Positions 9,175 to 17,971 of a stretch of 64,000 nt of DNA are shown here, piece after piece (position 1 is the first letter of the stretch; every line of letters begins with the position of its first letter). The notes under the pieces are model-generated. The model saw only the letters and a list, made by a program, of their open reading frames with translations, searched no databases and was not told where the DNA came from. Where the stretch lies: the NCBI GenBank assembly GCA_964389525.1, contig CAYMEX010000004.1, forward strand, positions 62,001-126,000, read 5' to 3'. This stretch comes from JAFLTL01 sp964389525. GTDB taxonomy: Bacteria; Bacteroidota; Bacteroidia; Bacteroidales; Muribaculaceae. A program made the position numbers and the translations under genes.

Positions 9175-9831
9175 ATGGAAACATTTAAGCTCCAGGCTCA
9201 GCCCCGCACCGACCTCGGTAAAAAGGCTGCTAAAGCTCTCCGTGCCGAGGGTAAGATTCCCGTAGTTCTCAATGGCAGCGACGTTGTCGAGCTTCCTTTC
9301 AAGGGCGAGCTCAAGGCTGGTGAGAAGCTCGTTGAGATCGGCGACGGCAAAGGACTCATCACTACCGACCTCGTTGTGACAGTCGACGACGTGCGCAAGC
9401 TCGTTTACTCACCCGATATCTTCGCTGTAGAGATCGACTTCAACGGCGGAAAGAAAATGGCTGTCCTCAAGGAGATCCAGTTCCACCCCGTAAAAGACAC
9501 GATCCTCCACATGGACTTCCTCGAAGTAAACGACAAGAAGCCCGTTGTTATCGAGGTTCCCGTTAAGCTCGATGGTCATGCCGAAGGTGTGAAGGCTGGC
9601 GGTAAGCTCCAGCTCTCGATGAAGAAACTTAAAGTTCGCGGCATCTACACCAACATACCCGAGCGCCTTGTAATCAACGTCGACAACCTCGGCCTTGGCA
9701 AGACAATGCAGGTTGGTGAGCTCAAGTTCGACAACCTCGAGCTCGTAAATGCCAAGAACGCTGTTGTATGTGCCGTTCAGCTCACACGTGCCGCCCGTGG
9801 TGCACAGGCTGCTGCAGCTGCCGGAAAGTAA
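9175..9831 (+). CDS. rplY: 50S ribosomal protein L25/general stress protein Ctc
   Basis: 218 residues: the long CTC form with an N-terminal L25 5S-rRNA-binding domain (ETFKLQAQPRTDLGKKAAKALRAEGKIPVVL) and a C-terminal TL5-type beta domain (FLEVNDKKPVVIEVPVKLDGHAEGVKAGG). It ends in an Ala-rich tail. It binds 5S rRNA in the large ribosomal subunit. The next gene, pth, starts 22 bp after the stop, the common rplY-pth pairing, and an S4-domain gene follows, so the three probably form an operon. Confidence 0.95.
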   Translation: METFKLQAQPRTDLGKKAAKALRAEGKIPVVLNGSDVVELPFKGELKAGEKLVEIGDGKGLITTDLVVTVDDVRKLVYSPDIFAVEIDFNGGKKMAVLKEIQFHPVKDTILHMDFLEVNDKKPVVIEVPVKLDGHAEGVKAGGKLQLSMKKLKVRGIYTNIPERLVINVDNLGLGKTMQVGELKFDNLELVNAKNAVVCAVQLTRAARGAQAAAAAGK

Positions 9832-9853
9832 TACAGTTCCCGACACAGAAAAC

Positions 9854-10417
9854 ATGAAATATCTGATTGTGGGGCTTGGGAATCCGGGTACTGAATACCG
9901 CGACACCCGCCACAATATAGGTTTTAGAATATTGGATGCCCTGGCAGGGGCATCCAATATTGCTTTTGAAACCGCACGTTATGGCGATATCGCGCACATG
10001 CGCCTGAAAAACAAGCAGCTCATACTGCTCAAGCCAAACACCTACATGAACCTCAGCGGCAACGCCGTGAGATACTGGAAAGACAAGGAAGGCATCGACA
10101 TCGAAAACATCCTCGTCGTTGTCGACGATCTCGCGCTGCCGTTCGGAGCCATACGTCTACGCGGCAAAGGAAGCGACGCCGGGCACAACGGACTCAAAAA
10201 CATCACCGCCATGCTCGGAAGCGACGCATTTCCGCGCCTCCGTTTCGGCATCGGCAACGAGTTCAGTCGCGGACACCAGGTCGACTTCGTCCTCGGCGCA
10301 TTCACACTCGACGAGCGTCAGAGCCTGCCTACACGCGTCGAAGTCGCTGTTGACGCCGTCAAAGACTTCTGCCTTGCGGGCATAGGCCACGCCATGTGCC
10401 AGTTCAACAACAAATAA
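9854..10417 (+). CDS. pth: Peptidyl-tRNA hydrolase
   Basis: 187 residues, normal length. It hydrolyses peptidyl-tRNA released from stalled ribosomes. The start YLIVGLGNPGTEYRDTRHNIGF carries conserved N10 and the catalytic H20. KPNTYMNLSGNAV and VVVDDLALPFG, with the conserved Asp, and GHNGLKNI follow. The ATG at 9854 was chosen because the frame upstream overlaps rplY and lacks family similarity. It lies between rplY and the S4-domain gene on the same strand. Confidence 0.97.
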   Translation: MKYLIVGLGNPGTEYRDTRHNIGFRILDALAGASNIAFETARYGDIAHMRLKNKQLILLKPNTYMNLSGNAVRYWKDKEGIDIENILVVVDDLALPFGAIRLRGKGSDAGHNGLKNITAMLGSDAFPRLRFGIGNEFSRGHQVDFVLGAFTLDERQSLPTRVEVAVDAVKDFCLAGIGHAMCQFNNK

Positions 10418-10429
10418 AGACACACCACA

Positions 10430-10891
10430 GTGGCAGAAGAAAGAGTAGACAAATGGCTTTGGGCGATGCGCGTGTTCAAGACACGCACCATAGCCACCGA
10501 CAATTGCAAGAAAGGACGCGTCACTGTAGGCCCCGACGCGGCCACAGCCGTCACCGTCAAGCCATCGCGTCCGATAAAACCGGGCGAGATCGTCCACGTC
10601 AAGAAGCCGCCGGTCACGTGGTCATTCCGCGTGAAAGCAGTGACAGGCAATCGGCTCGGAGCCAAGCTCGTGCCCGAATACATGGAGAATGTCACACCAC
10701 AAAGCCAGCTCGATCTGCTCGACGTTGTGAAGATCAACGGATTCATCGACCGACGCAAAGGCCTCGGACGTCCCACAAAAAAAGAAGGCCGCGAACTCTC
10801 ACGCTTCACCGACATGATCGACGGAGCGCTCCCCTACGAATACGACGACTCCGACGAGTCCATGGGATGGGATCTCGATTTCGACGACTGA
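10430..10891 (+). CDS. S4-domain RNA-binding protein, Hsp15-like
   Basis: 153 residues starting at a GTG (10430), 12 bp after pth. The N-terminal S4 RNA-binding fold reads EERVDKWLWAMRVFKTRTIATDNCKKGRVTV, the pattern of Hsp15/HslR, which rescues stalled 50S subunits carrying peptidyl-tRNA. That fits co-transcription with pth. The C-terminal part holds RRKGLGRPTKKEGRELSRF, a basic stretch seen in Hsp15-like proteins, and ends very acidic (YDDSDESMGWDLDFDD). Confidence 0.88.
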   Translation: MAEERVDKWLWAMRVFKTRTIATDNCKKGRVTVGPDAATAVTVKPSRPIKPGEIVHVKKPPVTWSFRVKAVTGNRLGAKLVPEYMENVTPQSQLDLLDVVKINGFIDRRKGLGRPTKKEGRELSRFTDMIDGALPYEYDDSDESMGWDLDFDD

Positions 10892-10928
10892 AAGCCGCAC
10901 ACATCCAATCCGATGACGATTCTCAGAC

Positions 10929-10965
10929 GTGTGGCACAAAAACCTGCGCCACACCATTTCTTTCT
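10929..10965 (+). terminator. Possible terminator of the rplY-pth-S4 operon
   Basis: Arms GTGTGGC (10929-10935) and GCCACAC (10948-10954) are followed by CATTTCTTTCTATATTT on the plus strand. The stem is only 7 bp, so the support is modest. Confidence 0.45.
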
Positions 10966-12670
10966 ATATTTTTACTATATCCGACACACCCGCTCCGGCC
11001 ACAACGTAGATTCCCGACGGAAGAGCTGACCGCCCCATAGGAGCCACACGACATTTAAGCTGACCGTCGAGCGTGTAGACACGGAGTTCAGCGTGGCCCG
11101 ACGACACAATCGTGTTACCCTCTATGCTATAAACACCGTAGCGCGACGACACCTCGCCAAGCAGACTGTTATAGCCAGGAAACTTCACCTCCGTACTACG
11201 CCACGCCAGACCATTGTGCAACATAGACCTGAGCACCCCGTAGACGCCGCTCACGTCAGCGGCAAAAGTAAATAGACACTTCGGACGCTCAACGATCTGC
11301 GCCGATGTCAGCGGCTCACCTGTCGTAGAGTCAAACCAGGAGACCTCGATATCAGAGAAACCGGTCAGATCCACCCATCGCTCCCCCGGGTCCGACAGTC
11401 TCGATATATCCACTATGGCCTGTTGCCCCCAGTCGACTTCACACCCGACGGGGATACCGGCAGGCAATGAGCCAGGCAAGAAACTGTTACCATCCAGCAC
11501 GAGCGATTTCAGTCCTGCACCATCATTTATATACAAGTCATACAATCCGATGCCATGCAGATCAAGCATCTCGACCGACTCCACCGATGAAGCATATAAA
11601 GTCATCGATCCCGACTTACCGGGCAGCCTGATCCAGTTGTCAGCATCAGCCTCGAGCACCTGCACAGCTCCGTCATCGACAGCAACGGCCGTGCGCTCCG
11701 AGACACCGACAGCAAACGCCGCATTTCCAGCCGCCCCGGCCCACGACCCGCTGAACACAGGGCACATGTCGGCTCCGACGCTTACTGTCGTACTCTTCAG
11801 TGTCAGCCCAAGCGACGCCGAAGTCATGCTGCACCATGCTTTTCCGGCATAGCCTGTAAACACATAAGACTGTCCGTCACGCTCATAGCGATCCCCCTCT
11901 ATCGGTTCTCCGCCATCGTCAAACCAGCTCACGGCAACGTCGCCAGTCGCCAAAGCAGAGAGATCGACCGTCATGCCGTCGGCCGAGACAGATATATGCA
12001 CCGGCGACTGCATGCCGTAACTGACCTCGCACCCGTCGGGCAACCAGGCGGGCAAGCCGTCGAAACGGAGCGAATTATCGGTCAGCGACAATTCATTAAG
12101 ATTGCGACATGACTTATCGACATCTATCGACGATATGCCGGCACCATCGAGCAGCATCGCACCGATGCGTTCAGGATGATTGACGTTTATATCATACTCT
12201 CCCACAAGCTGCGGGAGCACTACAGTAGCAATCCCGGCCGGTGCATCTGCGACTATGCCGGCGATTTCAACCGAAAACTCCTGAACCGCAGTCACACCGT
12301 TGTTCACAAAAACCATTTTGTTAACATTGCCCGTTCCGTCGAGACGCAATGTCGCCGCCCTGACACGGAGACGGTCGGCATTGACACCTGTTGTGCGCAC
12401 CGTTCGCTGAGTCTCAGCCTCTGTCAGCACAGCATAGACATAACCTATATTGGAGAGCACCGAGACCGAAGTGCCGCCGTTGCGTCGCAAAAGCGCTTCA
12501 GGCACGATGCCGCCGTCTTCCATAAACCACTCCGCGGTCCATTGTGGCGCGGCATACGCCGAGGGCAGCGATATCTCGTTGCCCTCACCTATTGTTATCT
12601 CGACAGCTGCGTGCGACACAGCGGCCGACATCATAACCACGACTGCGACAAACAGTTTATATAAAGACAT
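10964..12670 (-). CDS. Exported LRR-like repeat protein with a T9SS type A-like C-terminus
   Basis: 568 residues. The signal peptide ends near VSHAA (residues ~1-22). The protein holds two related ~170-residue blocks. Each has an LRR-like element (LNELSLTDNSLRFDGLPAWLP; LKSLVLDGNSFLPGSLPAGIP), then a GCEV-(S/D)-(Y/W)-G segment, then a beta domain with D/EVSWFD and a tail with a 'ST-V' pattern. The last ~70 residues (YGVYSIEGNTIVSSGHAELRVYTLDGQ, then LPSGIYVV) resemble the type A sorting domain used by the type IX secretion system, or a related beta-sandwich. A cell-surface role is likely; the ligand is unknown. It is unlinked to any recognisable secretion gene here. Confidence 0.65.
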   Translation of the reverse strand: MSLYKLFVAVVVMMSAAVSHAAVEITIGEGNEISLPSAYAAPQWTAEWFMEDGGIVPEALLRRNGGTSVSVLSNIGYVYAVLTEAETQRTVRTTGVNADRLRVRAATLRLDGTGNVNKMVFVNNGVTAVQEFSVEIAGIVADAPAGIATVVLPQLVGEYDINVNHPERIGAMLLDGAGISSIDVDKSCRNLNELSLTDNSLRFDGLPAWLPDGCEVSYGMQSPVHISVSADGMTVDLSALATGDVAVSWFDDGGEPIEGDRYERDGQSYVFTGYAGKAWCSMTSASLGLTLKSTTVSVGADMCPVFSGSWAGAAGNAAFAVGVSERTAVAVDDGAVQVLEADADNWIRLPGKSGSMTLYASSVESVEMLDLHGIGLYDLYINDGAGLKSLVLDGNSFLPGSLPAGIPVGCEVDWGQQAIVDISRLSDPGERWVDLTGFSDIEVSWFDSTTGEPLTSAQIVERPKCLFTFAADVSGVYGVLRSMLHNGLAWRSTEVKFPGYNSLLGEVSSRYGVYSIEGNTIVSSGHAELRVYTLDGQLKCRVAPMGRSALPSGIYVVAGAGVSDIVKI

Positions 12671-12773
12671 TGGCGGCTCGTTTTTTTTACTAACTGAACC
12701 GCCAAATTACTAAAAATTAATCGTTTTATGATCCTATCGGCAAATAATTGTCGCTTACGCGCCACGACCGTGT

Positions 12774-14072
12774 TCAGAACGAATACTTTATCATGGCCAT
12801 GATGCGGTTCGCAGTGCCGTGACTGCGATCCTGATCGACGCGCCGGCCGTTAAGATACTCGATTCCGAGCTGAAGGTCGCTGGTCGGAGTGTAAAACGCA
12901 TTCACCACGCCATAGCCCGAGCGGCGGAAACCGTCATTGCCGAGCGATGCCCCGTCATAGAGGCGGCAGTAGCCGTATGCACCCGAAATCAGCAGCTTTT
13001 TGTTAGGCTTGAAACGCACACCGGTGGTGAAGCTGAACGACGCAGGAGCCATCATGTGTCCCTCTCCGTCAGGTATCAGATCAATACCGTTTTTCTCGAA
13101 GTCGTGCACATAGCGGCCTATGCCATGACCATATCCGGCCTGATAGAGAAAGTCGATAGTGTCATAGGCGGTAGCTGTACCGGCCACCATGACGCCCCAC
13201 CCGGTCACGACTTTGTTTTTAGCAGCCACAAGATCACGATACGTGAGGTTGCGGAGTATTGCAGCAGCGCGTATATGACTGCCACTAAACCAAGTGTACT
13301 GCACATTCAGCGGTATGTCGGGATAACGCTGCTTGATTGTGCCCGTCGTCTCCGACAATGTGTTGGTCGCTTCCGGCATTTCCAGCGACAGCGATCCCGA
13401 CACATTGTGCGAGAACTGGTGGTTATACGACAGCTGGATGTTCTTCGCCGTTATGGCTCCCGGAGGGCCGGCCGGATCAACCGTAGGAACACTCGACGCA
13501 GGATCAGAGAACACCGAGTTGGCAAGACCGGCCGTCACACCGGCCAGCGATATATAAGCCTGTTTAAGATTGAAATCGTGCCCCGACACGCCACCCGAGA
13601 ACTCCGCCTGAAGATATACCGAGAGAATACCGATACGCGTTGCGTGCGCAAGCTTCATGAAGATACTCGACTGACTCACTCCGGCTCCGAGCTGCGACCG
13701 CTGCGACGCGTCGCCCGGAACAGGTATTTTGTAAGTCACAAAACCCGAACCGTCGACCGACCCGCCGAAATCATAGTAGGCAAGCCCCTCGGCCACACCT
13801 CCAACACCGAAGATCGTGGTTCCCTCACGGTCGACAAGCTGGAAACGAGGCACCGACGGGTCATTGAACATAAGATTTTCAGTGTTGTAGAATACCGCAT
13901 ACACCGCATCGTTGAGACGGGCGGTGTCGCCGGACATGATTATCGCCCGTTCCGGCACATGAAACGGATGTGTCACAGGTTTTGCCTTGTCGGTCTGCGC
14001 TGACACCGATCCAAGACAAAGCAATGAAAATCCGACCATTGCGGCAGAGCGGATACACGCTTTCTTATTCAT
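12774..14072 (-). CDS. DcaP-like outer-membrane porin
   Basis: 432 residues with a signal peptide (MNKKACIRSAAMVGFSLLCLGSVSAQ) and alternating beta-strand segments ending in an aromatic residue (MAMIKYSF), the outer-membrane barrel signature. Content and length match DcaP-type trimeric porins: a short N-terminal region with YAVFYNTENLMFNDPSVPRFQLVDREG and many YxxxF/W strands. DcaP proteins pass small acidic solutes such as dicarboxylates. It is transcribed divergently from the aspartate:alanine module, which suggests, but does not prove, that it admits aspartate or related acids. Confidence 0.7.
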   Translation of the reverse strand: MNKKACIRSAAMVGFSLLCLGSVSAQTDKAKPVTHPFHVPERAIIMSGDTARLNDAVYAVFYNTENLMFNDPSVPRFQLVDREGTTIFGVGGVAEGLAYYDFGGSVDGSGFVTYKIPVPGDASQRSQLGAGVSQSSIFMKLAHATRIGILSVYLQAEFSGGVSGHDFNLKQAYISLAGVTAGLANSVFSDPASSVPTVDPAGPPGAITAKNIQLSYNHQFSHNVSGSLSLEMPEATNTLSETTGTIKQRYPDIPLNVQYTWFSGSHIRAAAILRNLTYRDLVAAKNKVVTGWGVMVAGTATAYDTIDFLYQAGYGHGIGRYVHDFEKNGIDLIPDGEGHMMAPASFSFTTGVRFKPNKKLLISGAYGYCRLYDGASLGNDGFRRSGYGVVNAFYTPTSDLQLGIEYLNGRRVDQDRSHGTANRIMAMIKYSF

Positions 14073-14358
14073 GTCAATAAAACAAATGGTTGAAATAAGT
14101 TAGAGACAACCGGCAGCGATCGTCCCGCTGAAGATCCAATCGCGCATACCCGACTCCTGATTCATCTCATAAGTCCGTTGACCGATCGAATTATACAACA
14201 GTCTAACATCACCCGAGCCGCATCGGTTCACGGCGACACAAAAAAGCACCGCGAAAAACATTTCCACCACACCGGTGTTGTTATTTACATAAAGAGCATT
14301 TCATTCATATGCTCAGCCAATGACATAATACTAACACACAGATTTAACTGATTTAGAC
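14073..14358. promoter_or_regulatory. Intergenic region between the divergent porin and aspT genes
   Basis: 286 bp with no convincing gene. It must carry the promoters for both divergent units; I could not place a clean consensus -33/-7 pair. The last 70 bp before aspT are AT-rich. Confidence 0.4.
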
Positions 14359-16071
14359 ATGGGAGAATGGTTGCTGCACACGTTCAGGGAATATCCCTCG
14401 ATCGCAATTTTTCTGACTATCGGAATAGGATTCTGGATCGGAAAGCTTAAATACAAGACTTTCTCGTTGGGAACCGTCACATCAGTCCTGCTGGTAGGAG
14501 TACTCGTCGGACAGATGGACATACCCATACCGGGACCGATAAAATCCGTCTTTTTCCTGCTTTTTCTTTTTGCCATAGGATTCAGCGTAGGGCCGCAATT
14601 CTTTCAGGCACTGCGAGGCAATGGCATTAAACAGGTGATTTTCGCCGTGATACTTTGCGTGGTGGCACTGCTCGTCACGGTTGTTACAGCAAAAATCATG
14701 GGATACAATGTCGGTGAGACTGCCGGACTGTTTGCCGGAGCACAGACAATATCAGCCGTCATAGGTGTGGCGGGCGACATGATACCATCTTTAGGAGCTT
14801 CAGCCTCCGACACCAAAGAGTGGGTCGACATTATACCCGTATGCTATGCGGTGACATACATCTTCGGAACAATAGGATCAGCCTATATACTCGGAAATCT
14901 CGGACCGGCACTGCTCGGAGGACTGAAAAAAGTCAAAGAACAGACCGCACAGCTCGCCGCACAGATGAATCAGAGCGAGATCAGCCAGGATCCCGCCTTC
15001 ATCAACGCAAACCGCCCCGTAGCATTCCGAGCTTACCGCGCCGATGGCGACTTCTTTGCCAACGGCGGGAAAACCGTCAGTGAGATTCAGGACTACATGA
15101 TCAACACGCTCGGACGACGGATTTTCGTGGAACGCATACGCCAGAACGGAGCGATCGTCGATAACCCCAAAGGCGACGAGATCATCAACAAAGGCGACGA
15201 AGTCGTGCTGAGCGGACGACGCTCGTTCGTGATAATGGACGAAAGCTGGATCGGCCAGGAAGTCAACGACCCGCAGCTGCTCTCCTTCCCCGTCGAAAAC
15301 ATTGATGTCATACTCACACACAAGGGCGCCGGATGTATGACCGTCGATCAGCTCAGGTCACAGCCATGGATGTGCGGCATCGTCATAGCAAAAATCGTCA
15401 GGTCGGGCGTAGAGATACCCGTACTCGCAAAGACACAGCTGTGCCCGGGCGACATAATGTCGATTTCAGGTCTTACGCAGGAGATAACACAGGCAGGTCC
15501 GCGCATGGGCTATGTCGACCGTCCCACCGTGTCGACATCACTCATCCTCGTAGGCATAGGCATATTCCTCGGCGCATTGATCGGAGCCATTACACTGACT
15601 GTTAAGAACGTGCCGATCAGCCTTTCAACATCGGGAGGCGCCCTTATCTCCGGACTCATATGCGGATGGCTGCGCTCGCGCTACCCTGTGGTCGGCAACA
15701 TACCGCGCCAGTCGCTGTGGCTCCTCAACAACCTTGGTCTTAACATGTTCATCGCTGTGATAGGCATTACAGCCGGACCCACATTTGTCACCGGAATACA
15801 ACAGGTCGGATGGATGCTGTTTGTTGCAGGCATCATCGCAACCACACTTCCGCTGCTTGTCGGCATATGGATGGGAGCGAAAATCTTTAAATTTCATCCG
15901 GCAATCAACCTCGGATGCTGCGCCGGAAGTCGAACGACTACCGCCGCACTCGGAGCCATACAGGAATCCCTGGGCTCGACTATCCCGGCAATGGGCTACA
16001 CCGTGACATATGCAATCGGAAATACGCTGCTGATACTATGGGGCGTCGTCATTGTACTTCTCATGGCTTAG
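14359..16071 (+). CDS. aspT: Aspartate:alanine antiporter (AspT family)
   Basis: 570 residues. Two blocks of membrane helices (about 12-180 and 400-568) enclose a large hydrophilic region (about 190-390) with TrkA-C-like segments (NPKGDEIINKGDEVVLSGRR; TQLCPGDIMSISG). This is the plan of the AspT/YidE/YbjL family. FAIGFSVGPQFFQALRGNG and the repeat CCAGSRTTTAALGAIQESLGS are family hallmarks. In this family electrogenic exchange of aspartate(-) for alanine, coupled to decarboxylation inside, builds a proton-motive force. The next gene encodes exactly that decarboxylase, 54 bp away, so the substrate call is strong. Confidence 0.93.
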   Translation: MGEWLLHTFREYPSIAIFLTIGIGFWIGKLKYKTFSLGTVTSVLLVGVLVGQMDIPIPGPIKSVFFLLFLFAIGFSVGPQFFQALRGNGIKQVIFAVILCVVALLVTVVTAKIMGYNVGETAGLFAGAQTISAVIGVAGDMIPSLGASASDTKEWVDIIPVCYAVTYIFGTIGSAYILGNLGPALLGGLKKVKEQTAQLAAQMNQSEISQDPAFINANRPVAFRAYRADGDFFANGGKTVSEIQDYMINTLGRRIFVERIRQNGAIVDNPKGDEIINKGDEVVLSGRRSFVIMDESWIGQEVNDPQLLSFPVENIDVILTHKGAGCMTVDQLRSQPWMCGIVIAKIVRSGVEIPVLAKTQLCPGDIMSISGLTQEITQAGPRMGYVDRPTVSTSLILVGIGIFLGALIGAITLTVKNVPISLSTSGGALISGLICGWLRSRYPVVGNIPRQSLWLLNNLGLNMFIAVIGITAGPTFVTGIQQVGWMLFVAGIIATTLPLLVGIWMGAKIFKFHPAINLGCCAGSRTTTAALGAIQESLGSTIPAMGYTVTYAIGNTLLILWGVVIVLLMA

Positions 16072-16125
16072 CCTGCCGCAACATGTAACACTTACATCAT
16101 ACTCTGCAAAAAAACACTTCATACT

Positions 16126-17772
16126 ATGGAAACAAAAAAAACAGTTGCAAGCCAGAAATTCGAGAAATCGCTTTCCGAGCTAAGCCCGTTTGAAATCAAG
16201 GGGACACTCATTCAGTTCGCATCTGCCGATGCAAAAAAATCGACACGGCAGTTTCTTAACGCCGGACGAGGAAACCCCAACTGGGTAGCAACCACACCAC
16301 GCGACGCATTCTTCCTGCTCGGCAAGTTCGCCATGGCAGAGGCAAGACGCATCTACGAGGACAAAACTGTCGGACTCGCCGGAATACCGGCATCCGACGG
16401 CATAGCAGCACGCTTCGAGGCATTCCTCAAAGAAAACGACGGCGTCCCGGGAGCAGCCCTGCTGCGCGACGGATTTGAATACGAGAAAACACTCCCCGAT
16501 GCACAGCCCGACGAGATCATACATGAATGGGCCGAGGCCATTCTCGGAGACCAGTATCCCACACCCGACCGCATTCTTAAATACACACAGCTTGTCGTCA
16601 GACAGTATCTCGCACAGGAAATGGGCGACTCAAAAGATATGACGACCGTCTACGACCTCTTTGCCACTGAAGGAGGCACCGCGGGCATGTGCTACGCGTT
16701 CGACTCGCTCTCACGCAACAAACTCGTGAAAAAAGGCGACAGAATAGCCCTGATGACCCCCATATTCACACCCTACATAGAGATCCCGGAGCTCGACCGA
16801 TTCTCTTTCGATGTCGTCAATATCTCGGCCAACAGCGTTAATTCTGGAGGATTCCATCAGTGGCAGTACCCCAAAGAAGAAATCGACAAACTCCGCGACA
16901 AGAGCATCAAGCTCGTCTGCCTCGTCAACCCGAGCAACCCGCCAAGCTACGAGCTTGCACCCGAGACAGTGGCACAGCTCGTCGATGTCGTCAAAAACGA
17001 CAATCCCGACCTGATGATCATCACCGACGACGTCTACGGCACATTTGTCGACGGATTCCGCTCACTCATGTACGAGCTCCCGCGCAACACCATGTGCGTC
17101 TACTCCTTCTCAAAATACTTCGGTGCTACAGGATGGCGTCTGGCAGTAGTCGCCATACGACACGACGACAACATATTCGACCAGCTCATCGAGCGACTGC
17201 CCGAGCAAGACAAAGCCGACCTGTGCCACCGCTACGAGTCACTCTCGACACAGCCCGACAAGATCAGATTCATCGACCGCATGGTAGCCGACAGCCGCAT
17301 GGTAGCGCTCAACCACACGGCAGGCCTGTCGACTCCGCAACAGATGCAGATGGAACTGTTTGCACTCGCGTCGCTGCTCGACCGTCAGCAAAGCTACAAA
17401 AAACGCATGATCAGCCTCATACATCAGCGACTCGACGCACTCTGGGATGCCACAGGATTCAAGCAGGCACCCGATCCACTGCGTGCAGGCTACTACTCGC
17501 AGATCGACATAATGGTATGGGCTAAAAAAATCTATGGCGACGACTTCGCTTCATGGCTTGAGGCATCATATCAGCCACTCGACTTTGTGATACGCCTGGC
17601 CAAAGAGACAGCGGTCGTCCTGTTGAACGGCGACGGATTCGGCGGCCCGTTATGGAGCGTCAGAGCATCGCTCGCCAACCTCGACACCGACTCCTATCTG
17701 AAGATCGGCAAGGCCATACGCCACATACTCGACCAGTACCACACCCTCTACACCACATCAGCAAAACACTGA
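16126..17772 (+). CDS. aspD: Bifunctional aspartate aminotransferase/aspartate 4-decarboxylase
   Basis: 548 residues, longer than ordinary class I aminotransferases and matching AspD. It is a PLP enzyme that converts L-aspartate to L-alanine plus CO2, with some transaminase activity. The PLP lysine is K330 in YSFSKYFGATGWRLA. IITDDVYGTFVDGF carries the Asp/Tyr that contact PLP, and LVNPSNPPSYEL replaces the usual NPxNP. Decarboxylation consumes a cytosolic proton; with AspT export of alanine this forms a decarboxylation-driven ion cycle. It directly follows aspT in a probable operon. Confidence 0.95.
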   Translation: METKKTVASQKFEKSLSELSPFEIKGTLIQFASADAKKSTRQFLNAGRGNPNWVATTPRDAFFLLGKFAMAEARRIYEDKTVGLAGIPASDGIAARFEAFLKENDGVPGAALLRDGFEYEKTLPDAQPDEIIHEWAEAILGDQYPTPDRILKYTQLVVRQYLAQEMGDSKDMTTVYDLFATEGGTAGMCYAFDSLSRNKLVKKGDRIALMTPIFTPYIEIPELDRFSFDVVNISANSVNSGGFHQWQYPKEEIDKLRDKSIKLVCLVNPSNPPSYELAPETVAQLVDVVKNDNPDLMIITDDVYGTFVDGFRSLMYELPRNTMCVYSFSKYFGATGWRLAVVAIRHDDNIFDQLIERLPEQDKADLCHRYESLSTQPDKIRFIDRMVADSRMVALNHTAGLSTPQQMQMELFALASLLDRQQSYKKRMISLIHQRLDALWDATGFKQAPDPLRAGYYSQIDIMVWAKKIYGDDFASWLEASYQPLDFVIRLAKETAVVLLNGDGFGGPLWSVRASLANLDTDSYLKIGKAIRHILDQYHTLYTTSAKH

Positions 17773-17971
17773 CCGCTCCGCAATCACTCTACATCCTGCG
17801 CGACAGTCGCGTTCCCCTCACTCACAGGCGAACCGGCTGCCGCGCAGCCATTTTGTCGGGAAAACAAGAGGCAGGTATCATCTGCAATCTCACGGTATTC
17901 CCTTTTAATCACGTGCTCCCATTTCAGAGAGTCCACGCAAACCATTGCATACGCAAAAATATCGTATTCAC

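Noticed and set aside
14073..14358. Riboswitch upstream of aspT
   Set aside because: No conserved aptamer pattern or terminator hairpin could be recognised.
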